Assembly: GCF_026151345.1 (NCBI RefSeq)
Contig: NZ_JAMQPR010000001.1
Span: 912,231-976,230 of the forward strand
Direction of reading: 5' to 3'
DNA length: 64,000 nt
Source: Leptospira paudalimensis
GTDB taxonomy: Bacteria; Spirochaetota; Leptospiria; Leptospirales; Leptospiraceae
Program-made: the position numbers and the translations under genes
Shown here: positions 16,561 to 26,247 of the stretch, piece by piece
How the letters are laid out: every line of letters begins with the position of its first letter
How positions within the stretch are numbered: position 1 is the first letter of the stretch
The notes under the pieces: model-generated
What the model was told of the DNA's origin: nothing
The model's input: the letters and a program-made list of their open reading frames with translations, nothing else
Database searches by the model: none

Positions 16561-19074
16561 ATGCAATCAATACCAAAACAAATCTCCGAATACATCAACA
16601 TGGGTCTCTCCCTAGACATGGTAAAAAAGAACCGTTCAGTCTATGGTGCAAACGAAATTAGTTCCTCCAAACGAATTGGTTTCCTTCGGATGTTGTTTGG
16701 AGTGGTGACAGAACCAATGATTCTGCTTCTCATTTCCATTAGTATCGTATATTTACTTTTGGGTGACCGAGGAGAAGCCTTGTTGTTGTTAGGTTCCGTG
16801 ATCGGAATTATTTGTATCACATTTTACCAAGAAAAAAAGACAGAAACAGCAATTTCTGCCTTACGTTCATTAGCGAGTCCACGAACAAACGTTATTCGAG
16901 ATGGTCAAATCATACGAATCGAAGGGAAAGATGTTGTGTATGGAGACTTACTGATTCTGAATGAAGGAGATCGGATTCCCGCTGATGCTGAATTGTTATC
17001 AGATCGATTGTTTTCATGTGATGAATCGTTATTAACGGGAGAATCGATCCCCGTGAATAAAGGAATGGGTCAATCGGTATATTGTGGAGCACTTGTTGTT
17101 TCAGGAGAAGGAGTTTGTAGGGTAAACGCAGTTGGTAATCATACTGAAATTGGTAAAATAGGAAGAAAGATAGCCGATGAAACAGTTGGAAAAACGCTTC
17201 TTGAACTTGAAGTAGCGAGGTTAGTTCGAAATTTATTTCTCGTTGCTGCTGGATTATGCATTTCACTTGCTATTTATTTTGGAATTGTAAAATCACTTTG
17301 GTTACAAGGATTATTGTCTGGTTTAACGCTTGCTATAGGGTTAATGCCAGAAGAATTGCCGTTAGTAATGACTATCTTTTTTGCTTTGGGTGCTTATCGG
17401 TTGAGTACTCAAAATGTATTGGTGAGAAGATCATCAATCATAGAAACTTTGGGTGCTGCAACGGTTTTATGTTCTGATAAAACAGGCACAATTACAAAGA
17501 ATAAAATGAAAGTTGGAAAAATTACGACAAAAGACTCCGAAGATAATTTAGAGAAAGTAAATGAAGTATCCGATTTATCGAAATCCATTTTACAAATTGC
17601 ATACTTTGCCTCAAAACATCCGAGTTTTGATCCTATGGATATTGCTATTACTGATTGTATGAATCTTTTTCATCAAAAAGGTGATTTATCATTATTGTCC
17701 ATAAAAGATTTTCCATTAACACCAGAACAATTAACTATGATTCGGGTGTTAAAAGAAGAAAACGGATATTCATGTTATGCGAAAGGATCTCCTGAAGCAG
17801 TGTTCGAGTTATGCAATTTGGATTCGGAAAATTTGAAAAATTGGACGGAAAAAACAAATGAATTAGCAAAAGAAGGTTATCGTGTACTTGCTGTCGCAAA
17901 ATCAAAAACACCTTTGAAAAATATTCCGGAAGAAAGAAACACAGCTCAGTATGAAATTTACGGATTACTTTCTTTTTTGGATCCAATTAGAGAAATTGTA
18001 CCAAGTGCTGTAAAAACTGCTTATGAGTCTGGAATCCGTGTGATTATGATCACAGGAGATTATCCAGAAACTGCAAAGAATATTGCTAAACAAATTGGTT
18101 TAAAGAATTCAGATTTAGTATATACAGGAAAAGATTTTACCAATTTAGAGGAGCAGGAATTTAAAAAAGTATTAAAAGAATGTAATGTTTTTTCTAGAGT
18201 AAGTCCAGAAGATAAATGGAAATTGGTCAGGTATCTAAAGTCCGAAGGTGAAATCGTAGCGATGACAGGAGACGGAGTCAACGATGCTCCCGCATTAAGA
18301 ACTGCAAACATTGGTGTTGCAATGGGAGAACGTGGAACGGATGTCGCAAGAGAGGCTGCCGATATTGTTTTGTTAGATGATTCCTTTTCCTCTATCTTAG
18401 AATCAGTTCGAATTGGTCGTCAAATTTTTGATAATCTAAAAAAAGCTCTTGGGTATTTAATCGGAGTGCACATCCCAATCGTTGGAATCACATTTTTACC
18501 AATCTTATTGAACTGGCCTATTGTAGTACTTTCTGCTATTCATATTGTATTTATGGAAATGGTAATCGATCCAACATGTACGATCGTTTTTGAAAAAGAG
18601 GATGCCGAATTTGATTTGATGAAACGGAAACCAAGAGTATCTTCGGAACCTCTATTGGATAGAGAACTGTTCGTTACTTCATTAATCCAGGGAGCCTTTT
18701 CCTTGATTTCAGTTGTTTCTACTTATTGGCTTACTCATATGTTTTTAAATCATGAATCGAACAACCAAGTGGTAAGCACGGCCTCATTTGTTACTTTAGT
18801 ATTTTCGAATCTGTTTTTAATATTGGCGAATCGTTCTTTACATGAATCGATGTGGAGTCGGATGCGAATTCGAAACTCAATGATCAATATTGTATTTATT
18901 GGAACCATCGCAGTTTTACTTCTGTCGATCTATTTGCCTGGAATGAACAGTTTGTTTCGATTTGTTCCACTCAATTTTCTACAATTTTCTTCAGCGATAC
19001 TGGTTGCTTTTATTGGAGTTTTGTTCTATGATATAACAAAAGTATCCGTATCAAAATGGTTTCGAAACGTTTAA
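16561..19074 (+). CDS. Cation-transporting P-type ATPase
   Basis: An 837-residue P-type ATPase of the P2 (calcium/monovalent cation) architecture. It has an N-terminal cation-ATPase domain, actuator motif TGES (159-162), M4 motif PEELP (263-267) and phosphorylation motif DKTGT (D306). KGSPEAVF is the nucleotide-binding motif, MITGDYPETA and MTGDGVNDAPALR form the hinge, and a C-terminal block has about six helices. The M6 region reads FMEMVIDPTCTIVFE, unlike the NxxTDGxPA of SERCA. Together with PEELP instead of PEGLP, this leaves the ion open; Ca2+, Mn2+ or another cation is possible. No regulator is nearby. The patatin gene follows after 22 nt and may be co-transcribed. Confidence 0.85.
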   Translation: MQSIPKQISEYINMGLSLDMVKKNRSVYGANEISSSKRIGFLRMLFGVVTEPMILLLISISIVYLLLGDRGEALLLLGSVIGIICITFYQEKKTETAISALRSLASPRTNVIRDGQIIRIEGKDVVYGDLLILNEGDRIPADAELLSDRLFSCDESLLTGESIPVNKGMGQSVYCGALVVSGEGVCRVNAVGNHTEIGKIGRKIADETVGKTLLELEVARLVRNLFLVAAGLCISLAIYFGIVKSLWLQGLLSGLTLAIGLMPEELPLVMTIFFALGAYRLSTQNVLVRRSSIIETLGAATVLCSDKTGTITKNKMKVGKITTKDSEDNLEKVNEVSDLSKSILQIAYFASKHPSFDPMDIAITDCMNLFHQKGDLSLLSIKDFPLTPEQLTMIRVLKEENGYSCYAKGSPEAVFELCNLDSENLKNWTEKTNELAKEGYRVLAVAKSKTPLKNIPEERNTAQYEIYGLLSFLDPIREIVPSAVKTAYESGIRVIMITGDYPETAKNIAKQIGLKNSDLVYTGKDFTNLEEQEFKKVLKECNVFSRVSPEDKWKLVRYLKSEGEIVAMTGDGVNDAPALRTANIGVAMGERGTDVAREAADIVLLDDSFSSILESVRIGRQIFDNLKKALGYLIGVHIPIVGITFLPILLNWPIVVLSAIHIVFMEMVIDPTCTIVFEKEDAEFDLMKRKPRVSSEPLLDRELFVTSLIQGAFSLISVVSTYWLTHMFLNHESNNQVVSTASFVTLVFSNLFLILANRSLHESMWSRMRIRNSMINIVFIGTIAVLLLSIYLPGMNSLFRFVPLNFLQFSSAILVAFIGVLFYDITKVSVSKWFRNV

Positions 19075-19096
19075 GAAGGTATCTGAATTTTTATTT

Positions 19097-19960
19097 ATGA
19101 TTGAACTGATTTTTCCTAAAAAATATTCGGCGTTATGTTTAAAGTCTGCTTTTTTTGGTTTTTTTGCTCACACAGGTTTTGTAAGAGGTTTGCAAGAAAT
19201 TGGATTTAAGCCAGCCATCGTCACTGGATCAAGTTCAGGTGCCATGATTGGTGCACTATATGCCACTGGAAGAGAGATGGTTGATTTTGAATCCGTTGTA
19301 TTGGGTCTCAAAAAGAAAGATTTTTGGGAAGGTAATTCCTTAACCTTACTTGGTCGCCTCTTAAAAAAAGGATGGAACCAGTCAAGTGGAGTTTTAACAG
19401 GGAAATCAACTCGCAAAATCTTATATCCATACTTGGGAAATAAAAAATTTTCTGATCTGCCTATCAAATTGGGAATTGCTGTTTCTAACTTATCTAAGAA
19501 CAAAAGAGAGTTAATCACTGAAGGGAATGTATTAGATGCGGTAATGGCATCCATTGCTTTTCCCTTCCTTTATGAAGTGCAAGAATTCCAAGGACAAGAG
19601 TTTTTAGATGGCGGTATTGGTGATGGCGAACCTATTAAAGAATTAATTTTAGATCCAAGCATTGATCGAATAGTCATCCATCAAGTTAATAATAATAGGC
19701 CAGTTAGTAAAAATATGATGAAGCGAGCGTTAGATGCTTCTGTGCAAATTATTGAAACCGAAACTGAGGATTTGAAAACACTTTTAGCAAAAGAGAAGGG
19801 TAAAAAATTAATCCGATTAGAAACAAATACTCCTTATTTATCTCCCAATGATTTTTCGAAAGGTAAGTTTGCTTTAGCAGAAGGGCGAGGTACTGCGTAT
19901 AAACATAAAGCCGAGATTTTGGGTGATATGGAATTGCCCATATTTGGATTGTTTAATTAA
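19097..19960 (+). CDS. Patatin-like phospholipase
   Basis: A 287-residue lipid acyl hydrolase of the bacterial patatin family. The GxSxG nucleophile elbow is TGSSSGAMIGALYATG, with S46 as nucleophile. The catalytic Asp is D171 in FLDGGIGDG, and the dyad spacing is normal. The glycine-rich oxyanion region at the N-terminus is less typical (GFFAHTGFVRGL, where GGG[LV]RG is usual). There is no signal peptide. Such enzymes release fatty acids from phospholipids, but substrate and role are not evident. It sits between a P-type ATPase and a sensor kinase, 11 nt before the latter. Confidence 0.8.
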   Translation: MIELIFPKKYSALCLKSAFFGFFAHTGFVRGLQEIGFKPAIVTGSSSGAMIGALYATGREMVDFESVVLGLKKKDFWEGNSLTLLGRLLKKGWNQSSGVLTGKSTRKILYPYLGNKKFSDLPIKLGIAVSNLSKNKRELITEGNVLDAVMASIAFPFLYEVQEFQGQEFLDGGIGDGEPIKELILDPSIDRIVIHQVNNNRPVSKNMMKRALDASVQIIETETEDLKTLLAKEKGKKLIRLETNTPYLSPNDFSKGKFALAEGRGTAYKHKAEILGDMELPIFGLFN

Positions 19961-19971
19961 AAATTTCTATT

Positions 19972-21897
19972 ATGGATAGCCAAAGAAAAATAAAAGTCTT
20001 AGTTGTAGAAGATTCAGTTGCTTCTTACAAGGCTATTGTATCTGTTTTAGAAAATTTTGGATTCGTTGTCTCGCCTGAAAGGGTTGAATGGAAAATTGAA
20101 TTTGAAAAGTCCATTTTAGATAAGTCCTGGGATATTGTGATCTCGGATTATTATTTACCAGATTTTGATGGCAAATATGTGATTCATCGCATCAAAGAAT
20201 TAAATCCTGAATTACCAGTCATACTTGTTACAGAATTCATTCCCGAAGAAGCTGCATCTGAATATTTAAATTTAGGGGCAGCTGAATTCCTTCCAAAATC
20301 ATCCATTATCAAACTTCCGTTTATCGTCAATCGAGAGTTAGAAGCGCTTAGGTTAAAACAATCTCAGAAAAAAGCTTGGGAGATGTTGGTACATGGTGAA
20401 GAAATTTTAACTAGATCACAAAAGATTTCTCATTTAGGACATTTTGAAGTTATATTTCCTGAAAATAATACCCTTTGGTCATTAGAATTGTATCGAATTT
20501 TGGGTTATGATTTTAATGAAATTCCTTTAATGGATAAAGTATGGGATTTATTAGATTTCGATGAAAGGAAAAAAATTGAATCAATTTGGCAAGAAGTTAC
20601 CAGCGAAAATACTTCAAAAGAATTTTTATTGCATTTAAATACGAAACACGGTCGCAAAAAAGTAAATTTATGGTTGGAAGCTGAACGATTTGATGAGAAT
20701 CGATTTCGTATTTTTGGAACCATTCATGATATATCTGATGTAACTGATTTAGAAAATTCTATCCAACTCAATGAACAATTATTCAAAGGGATTTTCAATA
20801 ATTCATCACAAGCTATATTTTTATTAGATCTACAAGGTCACATTATACGTATGAATCGAAATTCAGTTTTATCCTTTGAACGGAATGAATCTGATGTTCA
20901 AGGATTGGAATTGATTAGTTCTATCTTCTCTGATTCGAATGAAGATTCTATCAAAAAATTAACTTATGGTATGAAGTTAGCTTTAAAGAATCAAACGTTT
21001 GAAGTATTTGTATCATATCGATTGAGAGACGGACGTGAAAAATACTTTGATTGTGATTTTTATCCACTAAATGATGCAAGTGGAAAAATAATATACATAG
21101 TATTAGAAGCCAAGGATATTACTGAGAAAATTGTATTAGAAAGGGCTTATGCGCAAGCGCAAAAATTGGAAGCTTTGGGTACGTTTGCAGGTGGAATTGC
21201 ACACGACTTTAACAATTTATTAACACCTATGATGGCGTATATTTCCTATTTGAATGCGGATTGGTCGAAAGAATCATCAAATGAGATAATCGAAAGGTCA
21301 CTGCCGGCAATCGAAGGAATATCCAAATCATTGGAACGTGCTAAAAATTTAATCCAACAAATATTAACTTATTCGAAAATCGAACATGTTACTTCTAAAC
21401 AATTAGATTTGCGAGACCAACTGTTGCAAGTGTTAAACGAAGTTAAATTTGTTTCGGCTAACAAAGTGACTCTATTTACTGATTTAGGAAACGAATCTGC
21501 ATTTATTGAAGCAGATCCAATTCAAATTTTTCAAATTTTATCTAATTTATATGAAAACTCGTTATTTGCATTGCAAGATTCACAAAATCCTAAAATCACT
21601 ATATCACTAACAAAAGTTTCATATGAGAAATCAGAACTGTTTCATGTTGGCTTTTTAAAAAACACAGAATATTGGAAATTGAGTTTTATTGATAATGGAA
21701 GCGGAATACCTAAAGAAATATTGGAGAAAATATTTGATCCATTTTTCAGCACAAAAGGTGGGAAAGGAACTGGACTTGGTCTTTCCATCATTTATGGAAT
21801 TTTAGCCAAAATGGGAGGAACTATATTAGTTGATTCCAAAGTAGGGGTAGGTACACAATTTGATTTGTACTTTCCAGCTTGGAAAGCTATGGTTTAA
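19972..21897 (+). CDS. Receiver-PAS-PAS histidine kinase
   Basis: A 641-residue soluble kinase. The N-terminal receiver domain (1-125) has the acidic VVEDS start, the phosphoacceptor in IVISDYYLPD (Asp about 61) and LPKSS near the conserved Lys. Two PAS-like domains follow (about 145-260 and 275-390, the second with IFNNSSQAIFLLD). The kinase core has GGIAHDFNNLLTPMM (His about 412), a variant N box NLYENSLFAL, G1 DNGSGIP and GGKGTGLGLSI. HDFNN kinases of this type commonly phosphorylate separate regulators. No membrane segment is present. The next gene is a membrane hybrid kinase 43 nt downstream, so the pair may form one relay. Confidence 0.85.
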   Translation: MDSQRKIKVLVVEDSVASYKAIVSVLENFGFVVSPERVEWKIEFEKSILDKSWDIVISDYYLPDFDGKYVIHRIKELNPELPVILVTEFIPEEAASEYLNLGAAEFLPKSSIIKLPFIVNRELEALRLKQSQKKAWEMLVHGEEILTRSQKISHLGHFEVIFPENNTLWSLELYRILGYDFNEIPLMDKVWDLLDFDERKKIESIWQEVTSENTSKEFLLHLNTKHGRKKVNLWLEAERFDENRFRIFGTIHDISDVTDLENSIQLNEQLFKGIFNNSSQAIFLLDLQGHIIRMNRNSVLSFERNESDVQGLELISSIFSDSNEDSIKKLTYGMKLALKNQTFEVFVSYRLRDGREKYFDCDFYPLNDASGKIIYIVLEAKDITEKIVLERAYAQAQKLEALGTFAGGIAHDFNNLLTPMMAYISYLNADWSKESSNEIIERSLPAIEGISKSLERAKNLIQQILTYSKIEHVTSKQLDLRDQLLQVLNEVKFVSANKVTLFTDLGNESAFIEADPIQIFQILSNLYENSLFALQDSQNPKITISLTKVSYEKSELFHVGFLKNTEYWKLSFIDNGSGIPKEILEKIFDPFFSTKGGKGTGLGLSIIYGILAKMGGTILVDSKVGVGTQFDLYFPAWKAMV

Positions 21898-21940
21898 ACT
21901 ATTGACAAAATAGTTCATTCGAATATGAAAATAGATTCAA

Positions 21941-24112
21941 ATGACTTTTTTGATCCAAAAAAAATTTGAACGATTTTATCTTGGTTTCCTATGGATCATT
22001 TTATCATTTTTGATTCTCTCCTCCATCTTCTTTTTTTATCATATTTATGATAATCGTATCAAGACAGACCACATTGAAAAAAGGAAAAATTGGGATCTAA
22101 GGTTCAATGATTATGCTTCTGCTTTAAAAGATGCGGAAACGGGAATGAGAGGTTATTTGCTCTCTAAGGATCCTATATTTTTAAGTCCTTACCACAATGC
22201 GTTATTGCTTCTACCATCGCTAGAACAATATTTACTCGAATTTTGTGATGCCGTAGATATAAAAGATTTGCAAATACTTTTTAATATAAGTCATGGGAAA
22301 ATAGAACACCTCCAAGGTTACTTAATTGGATTTCCTGCAAGAATGCCTACAAATCAAAGTTTGGTGGTCGGAAATCGAAAAATGACTGACTTTAGAGTGC
22401 TTCATGATCAGATTTTAAAACGAAAAAAACAAAGAGACGAATTGGAATTCTCCAATCGTAAGGTAACGGATGATCGTCTTTTGGTTGTTTCTGCTGGTTT
22501 ATTTTCTCTACTTTCTTTTTTAATCATTTGGATGATCTTTATCATCAGAAGGAGTCTTCAGTCAATTGTTGAAAAGGAAATGATTGAAGATCGATTTTCA
22601 GAGATCGAAGATTTATATCAAAATTCACCAGTTGGATTTCATAGTTTAGATCCAGACGGATACTTTTTAAAAGTAAATCGTACTGAATGTGAATGGTTTG
22701 GTTACAGCGAAGACGAATTAGTTGGTAAAAAAAAATGGTCTGATCTTTTAGCCGAAGATAGTAAAGTAATCTTTACTTCAAATTTCCCACAATTTAAAAA
22801 ACAGGGTTTTATCAATAACTTAATCTTTGAAATTATCAAAAAAGATGGTAGTTCGATCTTTGTTAATTTATCTTCGACGGCAATCCATTCTTCTGCTGGG
22901 AAGATGATCAGAAGCCGTTCTGTGATACTAGATGTGACAAAAACAGTTGTTTACGAGAGGGAATTAATCAATGCCAAAATAAAAGCTGAGGAAGCAAATC
23001 GTGCTAAATCAGATTTTTTATCGAATATGAGTCATGAATTAAGGACTCCATTAAATGCCGTTATTGGAATTTCGTTATGGTTACTTGAAGAAAATCCGAA
23101 ACCAGAACAATTTGAAAATTTAAAGAATTTAAAATTCACTAGTGAATCATTGTTAGCACTCATTAACGATATACTAGACTTCAATAAAATTGAAGAACGT
23201 TTGGTGATCATCGAAAAAATTGATTTTAATTTTAGAGAATTTTTGAAACCAATCACAACTTCATTCTCAATGCGTGCGAGAGAAAAACTTTTAACATTCG
23301 AAGAACAAATCGATCCATCTTTACCAGAATTCATTCATTCAGATCCTACGAGATTATTGCAAATTTTGAATAATCTACTATCAAATGCTTTGAAATTTAC
23401 GATTAAGGGTTCTGTAAGTTTAAGAGTTAAAGTGATTTCTCAAAATTCCACAACTGTCGAGATACAATTTGAAGTAGAAGATACAGGTATAGGAATTGAA
23501 TCAAACAAATTTGATTCTGTTTTTGAGAAGTTTACCCAAGCAAACCAAGATACAACTCGCAAATATGGTGGTTCTGGACTCGGTTTAGCAATTTCTAAAG
23601 CATTAGTTGAGTTGATGGATGGAAAATTATATCTATCATCCGAACTTGGTAAAGGATCAAAGTTTACATTTTCTATTCCTTGTAAAGTCGGAAAATCAAA
23701 TGAATTGATCTCATTTGCTTCGGCGAAGAACAATGATTTATTAAACGGAAAAATTGTATTAGTCGCAGATGATATACAAATCAATCGTTCTATTGTGATT
23801 CGGTTTCTGAATCGTTGGGGGATACAAACCATTGAAGCATCAAATGGAGTAGAGGTTTTAAAAATAGTTTCGAACCAACCAATTGATTTAATTTTAATGG
23901 ATTTACATATGCCAGAAATGGATGGTTATAGCGCGACGACGGAAATCAGGAAAGATTCACGTTGGAAAAAACTTCCGATTATCGCATTAACTGCATCTGC
24001 GCAACTCGAAACAAAAGAACAAATCAAAGCAGTTGGTATGAATGACTTCATATCCAAACCGTTTAATCCAAATGATCTATTAAACCAACTTCACTTTTGG
24101 CTTGGAACATAG
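21941..24112 (+). CDS. CHASE3-PAS hybrid histidine kinase with C-terminal receiver
   Basis: A 723-residue membrane hybrid kinase. Two membrane helices (about 12-35 and 183-206) flank an extracytoplasmic helical domain with the CHASE3 signature DAETGMRGYLLSKDP (about 63-77). A PAS domain (about 220-340) precedes HisKA with SNMSHELRTPLNAVIG (His about 367). The ATPase domain has NLLSNALKF, DTGIGIE and GSGLGLAISKALVE. The C-terminal receiver has LMDLHMPEMDG (Asp about 650) and ISKPF. It lies 43 nt behind the receiver-PAS kinase and converges on the SpoIIE-type phosphatase (8 nt between stops). Confidence 0.88.
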   Translation: MTFLIQKKFERFYLGFLWIILSFLILSSIFFFYHIYDNRIKTDHIEKRKNWDLRFNDYASALKDAETGMRGYLLSKDPIFLSPYHNALLLLPSLEQYLLEFCDAVDIKDLQILFNISHGKIEHLQGYLIGFPARMPTNQSLVVGNRKMTDFRVLHDQILKRKKQRDELEFSNRKVTDDRLLVVSAGLFSLLSFLIIWMIFIIRRSLQSIVEKEMIEDRFSEIEDLYQNSPVGFHSLDPDGYFLKVNRTECEWFGYSEDELVGKKKWSDLLAEDSKVIFTSNFPQFKKQGFINNLIFEIIKKDGSSIFVNLSSTAIHSSAGKMIRSRSVILDVTKTVVYERELINAKIKAEEANRAKSDFLSNMSHELRTPLNAVIGISLWLLEENPKPEQFENLKNLKFTSESLLALINDILDFNKIEERLVIIEKIDFNFREFLKPITTSFSMRAREKLLTFEEQIDPSLPEFIHSDPTRLLQILNNLLSNALKFTIKGSVSLRVKVISQNSTTVEIQFEVEDTGIGIESNKFDSVFEKFTQANQDTTRKYGGSGLGLAISKALVELMDGKLYLSSELGKGSKFTFSIPCKVGKSNELISFASAKNNDLLNGKIVLVADDIQINRSIVIRFLNRWGIQTIEASNGVEVLKIVSNQPIDLILMDLHMPEMDGYSATTEIRKDSRWKKLPIIALTASAQLETKEQIKAVGMNDFISKPFNPNDLLNQLHFWLGT

Positions 24113-24120
24113 GATTTTGT

Positions 24121-26064
24121 TCACATTCCTTCGAAGTTGATTTTTGTATCCAAAGACAAAGCTAGAATTGTAATATCATCATCAGATCTTTTGGTTTTTT
24201 GGAATTTCTGAACTTCTTCGATAACAAAATCACAAATGTTTTGTGGGTGTTTTTTGGCAAGAGTCTGGATTAAATTGTAAAAACGGTCTTCACCAAATAA
24301 TTCACCAGTATTGATATTCCGTGCTTCGATAACACCATCTGTAAATAATATAAAGGTTCCTTCTTTTGGTAGAGGGAAACTTTTTTCAATCATATCCGAT
24401 TTTATAAATTCATTTATGGCTCTGCCGTAACTTGTATATGGAGTAATTTTTCCATCTCTGTCTAAGTGGAGAAGAGGTAAATGGCCTGCATTCGCGATGC
24501 GGAGTGTATTTTCTTTTGGATTGATATAAACAAAAAATGCACTTAAAAAGTGGCCAGATAAAGAACTTAAGAGAGATTTTCTTATTTTCTCAGCAGCTAA
24601 TGCTGGTTTATCTAGTGTATCATTCCAAATCTCCAGTGAAACTTTAGTCATAGACGCAATCATTGCTGCAGGAATTCCATGCCCTGAAACATCACACAAA
24701 AATAGGCCAAGTTCATTTTCTTTTACAATGATTTCGACAAAGTCGCCTCCAATGTCTGTTGCTGGTAAATATCTAAAACCAAGTGGGTATTCTAAAGCAT
24801 GAGTTCTTTTTTTAGGTAATAATCCGTTTTGTAGTTTCTGCGCAATCTTAAGTTGGAGATCAATTTCTTGTTTTTGTTCATTTGACTTTCTATATTCAGA
24901 TACTCTTAAAACGAGTGCCAGTGAAAGAAAAAATACTTCCATTGCTGAACCTAATGGCAATGAATACGATGCAAAATGAAATGGTTTGATAAAACCTTGT
25001 ACCGTGAAAATATAATAAGATGCCCCAATCAGTAATGATCCAAAAGCCAAAAGAAATAAAATTACTTCTATTTTCCTCTTACTTTTTGATAGTGTCATGA
25101 TTGAAATGGTGATAGTGAACAAAAGAGATATTGAAACGAATACAACTGTTAGTTGCATGAAAAAGCGCAAATCCAAAACTGAAAGGGTTGGGATAACGAT
25201 TAATAGTAAGATTATGTAACTCGATGTGACTTTATATAAATTTATGTATATATTTTTGGTTTCTAAGAATTCTAATGTAAAAAGTAATCCGAAGATTGAT
25301 GAAAAATAAATAGTAATGGGGAATAAATAATTTTTCCAAGTATTTGAATTTCCGAATTCTATATATTGTATAAAGCCTGTTGAGTAAGTGTTTAGGAATA
25401 GGACAGTTGCAAGATAAAAGAAAAAATAAAAAAACTTTTTATAGCGAAGGGTATGTGCCAAAAAAAGACTGAAAAGGAACATCATAAAACCTGCTCCAAA
25501 ATAAGCGGCAAAGAATATATCTTGTTTTTTGGAATATGCGATAAAGGTTCTCGAATTATAAATGGAAGCAAAACTAAAGATTGGATTGTCAGATCGGATC
25601 TTTAAATAAATGGTCCTTGTTTCATTTGCTGATAATGTAATCGGGAATGCTGATAAATGGGAATAGATTGGCTTATTCTTTTGTAATACCTGTTCACCTG
25701 ACCACTGTGTATTCCACTTACCATTGATTTCGGTATTTAATTCGAATAGGTCCACCACGGGATTGGATAGATGTAAAAAGAAAGTGTGAGGAAAGTTTCC
25801 GTAATGGATTAATGTTACTTTGATCCAAACTGGGTTTTTGGATCGAGGGAACGAAATTACATTTTTAGAATTAGGTCTCCAGACCGTTTCCTGTTTTAAG
25901 ATTTCGTCTAGAGTCGCTTCAGGGTTACTTGGGATCGTAAACTCAAAATACCTTCCAATGTCCCTGTAATTGTTTGATTCCTCGATGGAGAGAGGTAGGG
26001 CAACTAATGGGAGTGTGCAAAAGAAGAGTAAGGCAATCCAAGATGTTTTTCTGAAAAAAAGCAC
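24121..26064 (-). CDS. 7TM-DISM SpoIIE-type phosphatase
   Basis: The frame can be read from an ATG at 26106. I prefer the GTG at 26064: AGGAGAAG lies 8 nt upstream, and this start gives a proper signal peptide (MLFFRKTSWIALLFFCTLPLVALP), for 647 residues. An extracytoplasmic 7TMR-DISMED2-type beta domain (about 25-165, with FPRSKNPVWIKVTL) is followed by seven membrane helices (about 175-370) and a short coiled coil. The PP2C/SpoIIE phosphatase domain has GGDFVEI, LCDVSGHGIPAAMIA, NAGHLPLL and LFTDGVIEARN. It probably controls an anti-sigma antagonist or a diguanylate-type output; the ligand of the sensor domain is unknown. It has the same overall plan as the phosphatase at 8498. Confidence 0.85.
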   Translation of the reverse strand: MLFFRKTSWIALLFFCTLPLVALPLSIEESNNYRDIGRYFEFTIPSNPEATLDEILKQETVWRPNSKNVISFPRSKNPVWIKVTLIHYGNFPHTFFLHLSNPVVDLFELNTEINGKWNTQWSGEQVLQKNKPIYSHLSAFPITLSANETRTIYLKIRSDNPIFSFASIYNSRTFIAYSKKQDIFFAAYFGAGFMMFLFSLFLAHTLRYKKFFYFFFYLATVLFLNTYSTGFIQYIEFGNSNTWKNYLFPITIYFSSIFGLLFTLEFLETKNIYINLYKVTSSYIILLLIVIPTLSVLDLRFFMQLTVVFVSISLLFTITISIMTLSKSKRKIEVILFLLAFGSLLIGASYYIFTVQGFIKPFHFASYSLPLGSAMEVFFLSLALVLRVSEYRKSNEQKQEIDLQLKIAQKLQNGLLPKKRTHALEYPLGFRYLPATDIGGDFVEIIVKENELGLFLCDVSGHGIPAAMIASMTKVSLEIWNDTLDKPALAAEKIRKSLLSSLSGHFLSAFFVYINPKENTLRIANAGHLPLLHLDRDGKITPYTSYGRAINEFIKSDMIEKSFPLPKEGTFILFTDGVIEARNINTGELFGEDRFYNLIQTLAKKHPQNICDFVIEEVQKFQKTKRSDDDITILALSLDTKINFEGM

Positions 26065-26205
26065 TAAAATCGCTTCTCCTTTTTGTCTGGTCCCAGTGAT
26101 TCCCAAAGATTTGGTACCAATCTAACTACGAACTTCACTAGAATTGGACGAGGAATGCGTCACTAAAAGCCATTTTCAAAAAAAACTTGTATTAAGAACG
26201 TAAAA

Positions 26206-26232
26206 TTAGCAGTCTAAGACTTAGAGTGCTAA
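26206..26232 (+). promoter_or_regulatory. CIRCE element (HrcA operator)
   Basis: The sequence TTAGCAGTC-N9-GAGTGCTAA matches the CIRCE consensus TTAGCACTC-N9-GAGTGCTAA at 17 of 18 arm positions with exact spacing. It lies 15 nt before the ClpB-like ATG, with GTGAGG, a ribosome-binding site, in between. This predicts HrcA-mediated heat-shock control of the chaperone gene. hrcA itself is not in the window. Confidence 0.9.
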
Positions 26233-26247
26233 AAGTGAGGAAACACT

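Noticed and set aside
26065..26106. Upstream ATG start for the second SpoIIE phosphatase
   Set aside because: It would add 14 polar residues before the signal peptide, while the GTG at 26064 has a near-perfect Shine-Dalgarno.
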